A stretch of 64,000 nucleotides of DNA from Phoronis australis (taxonomy: Eukaryota > Phoronida > Phoronidae): positions 476,199 to 540,198 of the forward strand of contig NMRA01000017.1 of assembly GCA_002633005.1 (NCBI GenBank), in the 5' to 3' direction. The notes beneath the pieces were generated by a model. That model was not told the origin of the DNA and did not search any database. It saw only the letters and a list, made by a program, of their open reading frames with translations. A program made the position numbers and the translations under genes. This document shows positions 46,195-57,800 of the stretch, piece after piece. Numbering within the stretch: the stretch's first letter is position 1; each line of letters starts with the position of its first letter.

Positions 46195-48285
46195 ATTGTT
46201 TTGCCGCTTGTACAGTTAACTTTAATCCCGGCGCAAAACTAGAGTCGTCTTAAAACCTGTCGGACACTGCAGCTGCCTTAAATTGTCTACTACAGCTCTG
46301 TTAAAGCTCGCTGCACACTACAACTCAAACCGTTGAGATGAATCCCTTTGAAGCGTGTGCTGTGGTCTATGACTAGACTCGACTCGACTAACAATGCAAT
46401 TCTATTCGATTTATATTGTAATGAAAGTTGACTTGAGACGAGTAATGTTAAGCATTGACAATCGGCGTTTCGGACAACCGAGTGATCTCGCTGACGGAGA
46501 ACGTAATTCGAAATGAAGTTCAGCAATCCACAACGACTTTGCTTGATAAGTGACCACGCTTTGTGAAATGACCATGAGTAGAAGGATATCATTACATTTT
46601 GAATCTATTGCAGTATCTAAATATAGATGATCTGTTAACCAGTTTCAAATGAACTGTATTGTAGCGATAGTGTCCTAAGACGAATTTTGCTAATCTTTTG
46701 CTACGTACATGTAATTCTTATGCAATACATGTGACAATGCTATGGAATGTTTTTTTTTTAATTTGCTTAGTGTCTGGAATACCGAAAGATCCGGAGACAT
46801 TCCAGTTTGCATGCCTTCGTGTTTTATTCCACCATGCCCATGACTCCTACGAGGAACTACTGAACAAGAAAATTAGGGTTGACGAATTCTTTACGCTAAA
46901 TACGGTAGCGCACTTTGGCCCATATGCATCAGGCGAAGTTTTTTTCGTTTAGTGGAGAAGAACAAAGACAATGCAATGTGAACGTAGTCTCGATCTGACA
47001 ACCCCCCCCCCATACACACACACTTGATTTTCTATGCCTATTGTAGACGTTTCAATGTAACACAATCAAGAACGAAGAAGTGAGATTCGAACATTCTGAT
47101 TGGCTGAATGTTGAGAGCTACGTACTCCATTTCCCGTACCTTATGTGTGCGACAGACGTACAAATCAACGCATGCGCACTGATACCGGCACAAACACTGA
47201 TTTCTGCGTGTCGCCCATTATCCTTCCGCAGGACAGCTTTCCTCCTTAGGTGGCGATGTGACGGAGGGTACGGTGACTGACAAATACGGAAATGCATCCG
47301 ACAGGAAAACGGAGGTTAGTTCAAACACTTTTCTCTTTATAATATTTAAGTGAATACATGGTTTACTGTCTACAAATCAGAAACATATCGAATCATGAAG
47401 TACTCAAAAATAAATACTTTATACAAGGCAAACTCGACCAAGGCTTGTCGCTTTCATTTTCAGAGACCACATGTAGGTTCCATAGTAAAAGAAACCCAGT
47501 CTTTCAAATATATCGCATATAATTCTGATCTCTGTTCATCAAAAAATATAATTCCACCCTCAACTCTGCGGAGGCTTCTGTGCGCGGCTGCATGAAACAG
47601 TCCCAAATAGGCTCTCAACTAAATTCCCTAAATCTTCTGGGTACTTGTGGTCTCGTGAAAACATTGGTTGCCCTTTCTTATGTTGTTTCAGATTTATTAC
47701 TTGTACTGGGTCAATTTTCGGCTCAAATCGAGAATGAACTATACGTTGAATTCTCAACTTTATTATTGAAAAATTGGGGATCTTTTCATGCAACGCCTTG
47801 GATTTAATTTGTCCCTGTTTATTTTCATAGAAATAAGGGTTGAGTTTTTAATCATTAGTCAATGAGGAACTTCTAATAAAGATAAAATAATAGGAAAAGA
47901 TAGAATCTGGGAGTAAAGAACGACACAAACACGCAGACGATTTAGGGGACTTTGTTGAATACCTATTTGAGACTTTTCCTGCAACCGGGCACTGGCTCCT
48001 TTCATAACTCTCCCCAGAACTTTCTGACAAAGAGCAACTAACTGGAGTATCAATAATTTGCCAACAACAACACATTGTGCACAACAATTCAACATTAGAA
48101 CTATTTGTGAGACACGCTGTTATGATAAGAGGAAGCGTCCGCGTTCATAAATTTACATTTGACAGCGAGGCGGCGACTTGGCGTGTGTCGTTGGATAAAC
48201 TCTGTCCACATCACATTTTGATTTTTTGTATACGACTTTAAACCTCGAAAAGTCATACGAGAACACATGTTTACACACTCTGATG
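46195..48285. other. Downstream of the EF-hand gene; nothing recognised
   Basis: Probable 3' UTR just after the stop, then sequence with no supported exon. The frame at 46698-46952 (84 residues) has no domain I know. Confidence 0.4.
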
Positions 48286-48289
48286 TACA

Positions 48290-48332
48290 CAGGGCTACCG
48301 ACCACCTAGCGGCACGCAGGGAACCAGCGAGA
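48290..48332. repeat. Foldback family 2, single arm with target duplication
   Basis: ACCGACCACCTAGCGGCACG then CAGGGAACCAGCGAGA. It is flanked on both sides by CTCTGATGTA (48279-48288 and 48333-48342), a 10-base direct repeat that looks like a target-site duplication. Confidence 0.65.
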
Positions 48333-49172
48333 CTCTGATGTAGACAGAGCTCCAATCTGTTGCACTTGAAAGCCAGCGGATTAACATTGGCTTTCAAGTT
48401 AAAAAATGAACAGTGTATCGTATACGAGACCAAACCCTAACAGAGACTAGACGGCGCCAATCTCTTCCAGATCATGATTGGTCATGAGCATGTTGTTGAG
48501 TAACTTTGCAACGAAGGTTGGCTCTCTCAATATGGGCACAGATTGGTCCCCTCTGCACAATAATTGTGTTTTACTTTGAAATCCACGTTAATGTGGGCTG
48601 GATAACGTCAATACTACTCTTTATGGGAGAGGGAATTAGAGGACTGCCAGAAAGAGGACGTTTTGGGCGGTTTGAAGATATCGATAATAAAGAATGTTCA
48701 ATAAATCTTCGTTGAAACGTACGTGGAAGAACAAAAAAAAACAACAATTTGTTAGCTTCACACGCCGTTCACGTCGTCGGGAATGCCACCAAACATGTGT
48801 GTGCGTTATAATTGAGACTCTGAACTCTCCTCTTGCTTAAGTGCATTGACTGAGCTCTGAAACACAAATTACACATTGGCTTTAATAAAATCCATGCAGT
48901 TGACTTTCCTTAATCAAAAATTACAAAAAAAAACAGCAAAAATTTTCCAAAACCTGCACCGTTCTCATAACCACTATCACTGCTATATTTGGCTGTACTG
49001 TGGGTCACAATTTAAATTTACTGGTTATGCTATTACATAATTTCTTAATATGCATTTAACATAATTCCATTCTTAAAATGATACTTTCAATAACTAAGTC
49101 AACATATATTGAGAGGTATTTGACTGCTTGAATGTTAATGATACATACTGTAAATTGCCGGAGCTGAACAAC

Positions 49173-49740
49173 TGCTTAAAATCACCATCATCANNNNNNN
49201 NNNNNNNNNNNNNNNNNNNNNNNNNNNNNNNNNNNNNNNNNNNNNNNNNNNNNNNNNNNNNNNNNNNNNNNNNNNNNNNNNNNNNNNNNNNNNNNNNNNN
49301 NNNNNNNNNNNNNNNNNNNNNNNNNNNNNNNNNNNNNNNNNNNNNNNNNNNNNNNNNNNNNNNNNNNNNNNNNNNNNNNNNNNNNNNNNNNNNNNNNNNN
49401 NNNNNNNNNNNNNNNNNNNNNNNNNNNNNNNNNNNNNNNNNNNNNNNNNNNNNNNNNNNNNNNNNNNNNNNNNNNNNNNNNNNNNNNNNNNNNNNNNNNN
49501 NNNNNNNNNNNNNNNNNNNNNNNNNNNNNNNNNNNNNNNNNNNNNNNNNNNNNNNNNNNNNNNNNNTCGTCATCATCGTCATCATCATCATCATCACCGT
49601 CATCATCATCATCATCGTCATCGTCATCATCATCATCGTCATCATCATCATCATCATCACCACCATCATCATCGTTACCGTCAACATCATCATCATCGCT
49701 ATAACTGTCTTCAATACCATACATCAACGTCATCATCACT
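49173..49740. repeat. CAT trinucleotide microsatellite with gap
   Basis: CATCATCA before the N run (49194-49566), and an impure (CAT/CGT)n tract of about 170 bases after it. The gap probably lies inside the microsatellite. Long Asp or Met frames here are artefacts of the repeat. Confidence 0.9.
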
Positions 49741-51188
49741 TAATTATTTCATGCGTCTCGTAGATACACTGAGTGAATAAGATTCTTTTTTGCACATACG
49801 AAAATAACGTTCTTATGAACCTTTTCGGATCCTCTTGTCCGAATGTGTTCTCGAACTAATGTTGCGTTATTATAGGCTGTGTCAATAGACAGAGATTCCA
49901 ATCGACTCATGAGACGTAGCACGGAGTCTGCATATCGGGCAAGCTGGCAATTTGTGTAGGAATAGGTAAACGGGACACTTACAAACGGATAGCCTACTTC
50001 TTACAAATGTATACTGAGACTTTGTCAACCAATGAGATCCGAACCTTAGAGAAACATCACACGCCGCAACTCAACATAACATTGGTTTGAAAATGAATTC
50101 TGACAAGAGGATCCATCTGACAACCTATGTTAATTTTCGTATGCACAGAAAAGTAATCTCAATTCTCTCAACATCATCACGCCATCACCACCAGTTCGAC
50201 CTTCGTTGATAGCATTACCTGAGGTACCCGGCGAGTGGCTGCCGAGGTATGGGATGTAAAGTTAATAGACAGACGCTGGTAACTCAGCTGAGCTATTTTC
50301 CGGTTGAGAACATTACGGACCTAAATATGCACAAAGCTCGATTACCAACAAGTTACCATTTACACGGTGCAGTATGCAACATTAATGAGTTCTCTTCACA
50401 GAAAAGACGGCACTAAATCAAATTCAGAGCTTTAAGAAAAAATACGTCACGTTCACAATAGTTTTAGAACTGACTATGTTGCTCTTTACATATTGAAAGG
50501 TTTTTCATGCATACGTATCGTTTCCCCAGAGTTTAAAGAGGCAGACATTGTAGCCTTATCTCTTTAATGCTTTCCATTCCGTGAAGAGCAAGAAAAAACA
50601 TGTACAAGACGTATAGACGCGACTATTTTCAAGAACTGTGCCTACTCTGACGATTTGCGGTTCATTCATAATTTTGTTTTGATATGAATGTTGCTTTGTG
50701 GGCGTTTTTAGACCATGTCAGTGTATGTGATGATGTACAGGTGCGCCTATAATTATGAATGTATACTCAAACGCTTGAGTAAAACGAGGGATGTAAGTGA
50801 AGATTGCCTCATCCGTTATAAAACGATAGATGTTGACATGATTTCAATTAAAGATCAAAGCCGCATGATCAATAGTCAGTGGTCCCTGGGCTGTAGGACA
50901 ACATTTCTGAAACATTTGGCTTTGTACTTTTTTCTTGTATCGCTAAGTTGCACATCGATAAAAACTGTCATATATTGAGCGATAGAGGGCGCTATAAACA
51001 ACAGGGCTAGCAAAACACAAACTGAGAATCCAGTTTCTGGTAACGTGGATTTCCGAAAGAGTCCCCACCGACATAAACTTTCTACAGGGTTTCTTTAGGA
51101 ATCAAGGACAGAAAAAGGAGCCGCGGTTGCTTTTTCGGGATCAAGAGTACCCTTTTGCGGACAGCTCGTCTGTGCCGTCTGGCTAAAA
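49741..51188. other. Intergenic, nothing recognised
   Basis: No exon, RNA gene or repeat identified. The 3' end of the GPCR gene may reach into its right side. Confidence 0.4.
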
Positions 51189-51377
51189 TGCCAATGTTTT
51201 AACTCTGTGCGGTTTAACAAGTGAACATTTTCGACGCCACTTGTGTGAGCCTCGGTGTTCAAGAGACACTCGATCGATGCCAATGTTTTAACTCAGTGCG
51301 GTTTAGCAAGTGAAACTCAGTGATAGCGTTTTCGACGCCATTTGTGTGAGCCTCGGTATTCAAGAGACACTCGATCG
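51189..51377. repeat. Tandem duplication, 2 copies of about 89-100 bases
   Basis: TGCCAATGTTTTAACTCNGT starts copies at 51189 and 51278. The second has an 11-base insertion, and both end CAAGAGACACTCGATCG. On the minus strand the right-hand copy gives an open frame (ending VLDS at about 51096) that could be a C-terminal GPCR tail exon, but this is unproven. Confidence 0.8.
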
Positions 51378-51605
51378 CCAGCGCAAGTAAGTGAAAGGTT
51401 AGACGTGTATATCAGTGTTTAAAACACTTGCTCATCTTGTTGTTGTTGTTGCTCAGTTTTAACATTTTTTCAGATATAGGCGCATGCGACTGCAAACCCT
51501 CATTGCTAGTTTCATGTAAATAATCGAGCAAGACAAGTGACTTGTGTTCCATCCTATCTTAATGTTTAGTTTACAACAACTTCACGTTCACGCGTGAATA
51601 CGTAC

Positions 51606-51890
51606 CTCGCCGTTCTGAAAGCAATACAACACAGACAGATAGAAGCCTTGGAAGTCAGTCAGAAGACACGAACTAAACATCCACACAGCCAAAGGCCCAC
51701 TGCTTTCAAATTTCACTTTAGTCATAGCTGCCGTTTCTACCGTGCAGACAATGTGTGTTAGTCCCAGTAGAGGGAGCAAGACGAAAGCCGCCTTGATGGC
51801 TTTTCGCGCTTGTTCCGCTTCCGTAAGCCGGCTGTTGCGAAGCTTCGTGTATAAAATTCTCACAATGTTTAAGAGTAGGGCGAAGTTTAT
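51606..51890 (-). CDS. PDF-receptor-like class B1 GPCR, exon for TM5 end, TM6, TM7
   Basis: Acceptor TTTTAG, donor GTACGT, phase 0/0, 95 codons. It reads INFALLLNIVRILYTKLRN (end of TM5), then EQARKAIKAAFVLLPLLGLT (TM6), then LAVWMFSSCLLTDFQGFYLS and VLYCFQNGE (TM7). The KAxxAxxVLLPLLG, FQGF and YCFxNGE/V motifs and the donor right after NGE are characteristic of secretin-family receptors. The LAVW before TM7 resembles PDF receptors in particular. Confidence 0.93.
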
Positions 51891-54800
51891 CTAAAATGCA
51901 ATGATTGGGCGTATTAAACTGAAGCACTGCTGATATTAAATGTTGGTCATGATAAAATACATTTCAACTCGCCAGTAGAGTTACAAATCGATCCAGAAGT
52001 CTTCACTCCGGGTCAAGTACCTAGAACATATTTGAAGATAATACAGGAATAAAGACATAGATAACATGGGAATACATATTTTACTTCTCGGAATTTGCAA
52101 TGGAGCAATTAATGTTCGGAATTTGACTATATGTATTACATCTCGCATAATGCAGACCAAATGCATTATTTTGGTTAATTTTGATTCTCAGAGCCGTAGA
52201 ACGTTTTCAACAGTACGCAACTTACCACTGCGTGAAATAGTAGTAATAACAATGATAATGATAGTGATAGTGATTGTGATAATGAGACAGTAGTGTCGGA
52301 ATTTTTGTAAAAAAGTCAGTAAAACTGAAAGGCCGATAGGTTATTTTGGCCTTCTACAGGACCATTGCAAGCGACACTGTGCTTGAATTTCACTGCTCTT
52401 CAGTATTCCGCACGTCTGCCAGCCTGCTTGAGGAATTTTGCATGTGTTCTAATGTTTTTCTTAGATGTGGCAGTTTTCACTCCTTGAAATAAGTAAATAA
52501 TCGACTACTGTAGTCTTGCAAGCAGCTCCGAGGGACAAAATGATGAATTAAAGAAACTTAACTTGGTTTCATAAATCACTTTCATCGCTACATACTTAGT
52601 ATGTGACTCGCAATGCATAATTGCATGAAAACAACACGACACTTACTTTTGCTATTCAATTACGGACCTATCGCCTCGCCATACTGCCATCATGGCTTTT
52701 TTCATGCCCATCTGGCAGTCTTCTTTATTTCTTCTTAATTACGTCATAATAAATGACATTATTCGCCACCCTCAACTTGTTTCACTCCGCAACATAGCAC
52801 ATCGCGTACCCCGGGCAAAATAGACTATGATAAATTAAATTGAACTTGTTAATGCATTTATTGCCATTATTTTGATATTTGTCATTTTTTTATGCCAACA
52901 CTTTTATTTTACAATAATCATTTCTATGTATATTCTTCGGGTTTTACTTAAGTATTCGTACACCTTTCTACTTGACATCTGATTGGTCACTCACATTTCC
53001 TTTGTTCAGTATAGCGTGGTCTAATTCATTGAGCCACCTACCTCGATGCCTACAAGACCTCTACGTTTCTTCTCAGTATTTTTGTCACCCTCCAACCCGG
53101 GCGTCAGTTTTTGTTTTTTACTGTATATTATTTGTTCGGATCTTCATGCTTTTTTGTATCTTTACACTTTCTGTTAGACCCTTCAGGATTTTCTAATACT
53201 TTTGTTTTTCCTATGCACTTTTATGTACACGCCCGTGGCGTTATTTCCATGTCCATCTTGCAGAGTCTTCTTTATTTCTTCCTATTTACGTCATAATAAA
53301 TGACATTATTCGCAATCCTCATATTGTTTTACTCTGCAACATAGCTCGTCGCGTACCCCGGGCAAAATAGATTACGACATACTACTTCAGTTATTCAATT
53401 ACGGCCCTATCGCCTCGGAGGAGGGAAGAAATAGCTTAGAGGATTTTTCATTGAGACAATATAATATTATAAGCCCATTACGACGAAACTGGATTACTGT
53501 GGAAAATTAAGCTTGAAAGTTATCATGTCGCATTAATTAAGTGGGCTATCAAACAACAGAATGCAATCTTGTGATTGCCGCCAGTAATTTCGCGACCTCT
53601 CTCGTGAACCCTACCAAAATCGCCGCTACTAAAGTGGTTGGAAACTGAGACTGCACAGTTAACAATACGGTAGAAAATTCTCTGCTTCAGACCCATAATC
53701 ACGATTTCTCACCGTAAGTATGGCGATAGTGTTGAGAGTCACGGAACGCATCCCTAATCCTCAGGGGATAGAAGTGCTACACGGAAAAATGATTTTTTCA
53801 CGATGAGTTTCCCAAAGAAAGTGTGCCTTTTGTCACAAAGTCTCCATGAAAAGGAGCTTTTGCGACAAAATACTCTACAAAATGATTCGGTTTTGGGAGT
53901 TTGAATCTCAACAAAACGTGGTTTCTTTTTTCAATTAAAACACAGACCTACAAAAGGTTTAATGGGTTTAAAATGCATCTGTCCAAGAATCCACACAAAA
54001 AGTTTACGGAATTATCTCCCCTACAAAAAGGTGGCGTTTCAAGAACAAAATACCAGGCCTATCAATGGGTGACTTTTTCATGAAAGCTCTTTACAAATGG
54101 AACCCTTTTTCTAGTCCACTCTCTGAATGGAAAGATAACCTAATTATCGACTGAGTTTGCTCCCGTCGAGCACCCTAAATACACCTTACATCGCTCAACG
54201 TTTAATCATGGGCGTTTTTAACCGCGTTTCTCTAAGCCATGTCTGGAATGATGAATTATGGGAAATCCCTTCATTTTGTCCCTGGTGGTTGGATAATCCG
54301 TGTTCTGTGAAAAAAAATGATATTCCACAATGGAAGTTTGTGCCCGTCATTAGACATTGACATAGTACAGTAAAAACACCGTCTGTTTTCTTTCAGTGAA
54401 CATTTGTCAGGTCAATCTTCTTGAGAACCACCTGCTCGCGATTTTGGAACGCATTTAAAAATGCTGATGTATTAATCGGGTACTGTCTTTGCAAGGTCAG
54501 CTACGTTTTCAGAAGCCCCCCCCCAGGGTCAGTATTCATACTGTTACAATTATTAAAATTGAAAAGCTTTACTTCATTTACAAATGCTAATTATTGCTAT
54601 CACCAGTCATTCCAGCATCGGATGATCAGCGAAGTCGACATCCGGGGAATAAAAAAATAACTTCTTTGTCCAAACAATCCCACAATATTTAAGAGCTGAT
54701 GGCATAAACTTATTTTCATGTGCTGTTTTCGCCATTTACTATCTATGTTAAAAGAAATCTGCATTTTATTGTCCGCTCCCCATAGAGTGCAAGTAAAAAT

Positions 54801-57800
54801 CAGCTTGTTTGCTCTATCACGCGAGTGCGGAGGAGCTGCGCATGCTTATGCGAACCGGGGAAACATGTAGGAAGATATCTGAATTAAAGGCGTACGCAAG
54901 GACACCAACTTTCAATATGCACGACGTTTCAGCCTAGTCACGCTTCATCAACAAGAACACTGTCTCAATAGGTTGGTTAATAGTAGACATCCAGTCGATA
55001 ATTATTAATAAAAAAACTAAAAACTAATACTGGACTTACATTTCAACTGAGCGACGTTGCGTCCTCATCGCGAGGACTTTCGCTAGCAACTGCCGTGGTG
55101 GTGTTCGGCTGATGACGTAATCGGGAGGAATGACACACAGCGCGCGGTCCCATGTCCAGGAGAGTTGGTATCTCACGATCCAAAATGTGTACATCACCGG
55201 TGTCAAATGAATGTCCTGCTGTGTTGATGTGAGAGAAAACGGCGCACCGCCGGCCCAATTATGGGGACACGTTGAAATGTATGTCCAGTATTAGTTTTTG
55301 CCAACACCGTCTCAATTGTTTACTGTCTCAGTATGCTCATACCTTTCATGGATTACTCAAACTTATAAACATCTTCATATCTTTATGTTTTTATAGCAAC
55401 TGTAATGTTGTAATTAGTCCCCTGATACTAATTGGATAATTTTATGTACTTTTACTCTTTTCTCTTGTTAGTGACAAAGATATTTTAATTAATTGTTCCC
55501 TTGGTAACGAAACTTTCAAGAAAATTGATGAAAGTCACTGTATTTGCTAATGTCAGACATTGTTCATCTAACAAATCGACTTGATTCAACGAGGTAAGTG
55601 CGTACAGCTTTAATTTACTGATGGGTCTAGGCTATCGGTAAGAGGCGCTGCAATCACAATTTTGGACGGAAAAATGTTCCCCTGGGCGATAGAAACGGAA
55701 AACCGATGATTTTTCATTTTTGGTCGTGTCCATTGGGCGGGAGACCCCCAAATCCTCTCACGTAACTCCGATGAACTTGGTCATCGTCACTTACAAGAAT
55801 AATCACCACCCTCGGACCTTCCACGATCCAATAAAAAGGAGACGTCGTGTAACCGTACCAGCAACTGCAAGTAAATAATAGAGAACGATTTAGTATACCT
55901 GGAAACCAACCTGTTCAATGGCTGTTCTAAATATTTCATATACAGGACAATTATGTACTAAAATAAATTATATATTCATCTCCCGCAAAATTGGCAAAAT
56001 GAAGTCTAAGAACATGTGCACTGTTTATGTTTATTAGGGTATAACCCATAATTTGTATTACAGTAAATCTTAGCTAAGGAGTGAATCTATAATAGATAAT
56101 TCATCTCTTTTCAAATTCAATAAATTTACAGTTTTTATATAAATATTTTTTTCACTAAACTTTAAAATAATATTTATATTTATAGTCGATCTGAATTCTT
56201 TGGTCTACTTTTATAAATGTGAAATTTAGTGAAACAAAGTATAAAGTTAATAAAGAACAAAATTTTGCACTTTACGTTCTGGTTCTGATATCTGTGGGCA
56301 GCACAGTACGTACTTATGTGGAGAACCTTGGTAAAGAAAGCCTTGTGTTAACGCCCAGAGCGATGTACACAACATGGGAACGCCTATAAACAAATAGTAC
56401 AGACAGAATATTTGTTATGTACATGTATGCGTGTACGTGTGCGCTTGCGTGTGCGTTTGTGCGTATGCTGACGCTCGCGTGTGCCTGAATACACAGGCGC
56501 TGTTACATTGGCTCGTAGACATGTGACGCCACATATTTCACTGTTATCGTCAATGTCTTCTTTTGTTTTGCACTTTCATAAAATTATTTCAAGTCCTAAT
56601 TCCCTACTAANGAGGCGCTGCAATCACAATTTTGGACGGAAAAATGTTCCCCTGGGCGATAGAAACGGAAAACCGATGATTTTTCATTTTTGGTCGTGTC
56701 CATTGGGCGGAGGACCCCCAAATCCTCTCACGTAACTCCGATGAACTTGGTCATAGTCACTTACTAGAATAATCACCACTCTCGGACCTTCCACGATCCA
56801 ATAAAAAGGAGACGTCGTGTAACCGTACCAGCAACTGCAAGTAAATAATAGAGAACGATTTAGTATACCTGGAAACCAACCTGTTCAATGGCTGTTCTAA
56901 ATATTTTATATACAGGACAATTATGTACTAAAATAAATTATATATTCATCTCCCGCAAAATTGGCAAAATGAAGTCTAAGAACATGTGCACTGTTTATGT
57001 TTATTAGGGTATAACCCATAATTTGTATTACAGTAAACACGTAAAGAGAAAACAGTTGCCGTATCATGTAGTTACGAATGTACACCAACAAAACCAAAAA
57101 AAACCGAGAAAATACAAACCTTACACACGCACTGGGACCAAATATCTAGATTTTAGCTAAGGAGTGAATCTATAATAGATAATTCATCTCTTTTCAAATT
57201 CAATAAATTTACAGATTTTATATAAATATTTTTTTCACTAAACTTTGAAATAATATTTATATTTATAGTCGATCTGAATTCTTTGGTCTACTTTTATAAA
57301 TGTGAAATTTAGTGAAACAAGGTATAAAGTTAATAAAGAACAAAATTTTGCACTTTACATTCTGGTTCTGATATCTGTGGGCAGCACAGTACGTACTTAT
57401 GTGGAGAACCTTGGTAAAGAAAGCCTTGTGTTAAAGCCCAGAGCGATGTACACAACATGGGAACGCCTATAAACAAATAGTAGACAGAATATTTGTTATG
57501 TACATGTATGCGTGTACGTGTACGCTTGCGTGTGCGTTTGTGCGTATGCTGACGCTCGCGTGTGCCTGAATACACATGCCCTGTTACATTGGCTCGTAGA
57601 CATGTGACGCCACATATTTCACTGTTATCGTCAATGTCTTCTTTTGTTTTACACTTTCATAAAATTATTTCAAGTCCTAATTCCCTACCAATATTTTACA
57701 GCATCAACCATAAGTAACAGTGCATTCCTGTAATAACATTATGTAGCCATTTTTCATTTTGAACGTCTAAAGTTAAATCAAATCATAAAAATTGCAAGTA

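Larger units (their letters stand above)
55642..56610. repeat. Haplotypic duplication, copy A (carries GPCR TM5 and TM4 exons)
   Basis: Near-identical to 56612-57690; the second copy starts just after a single N at 56611. This copy lacks about 110 bases present at 57037-57150. Because both copies carry the same GPCR exons, an unmerged haplotype is the simplest reading. Confidence 0.92.
56612..57690. repeat. Haplotypic duplication, copy B
   Basis: Second copy of 55642-56610, with an extra segment of about 110 bases at 57037-57150 inside the intron between the TM4 and TM5 exons. Confidence 0.92.

Noticed and set aside
49094-49763. Long poly-Asp, poly-Met and poly-Ile frames
   Set aside because: They are readings of a CAT microsatellite and of N bases.
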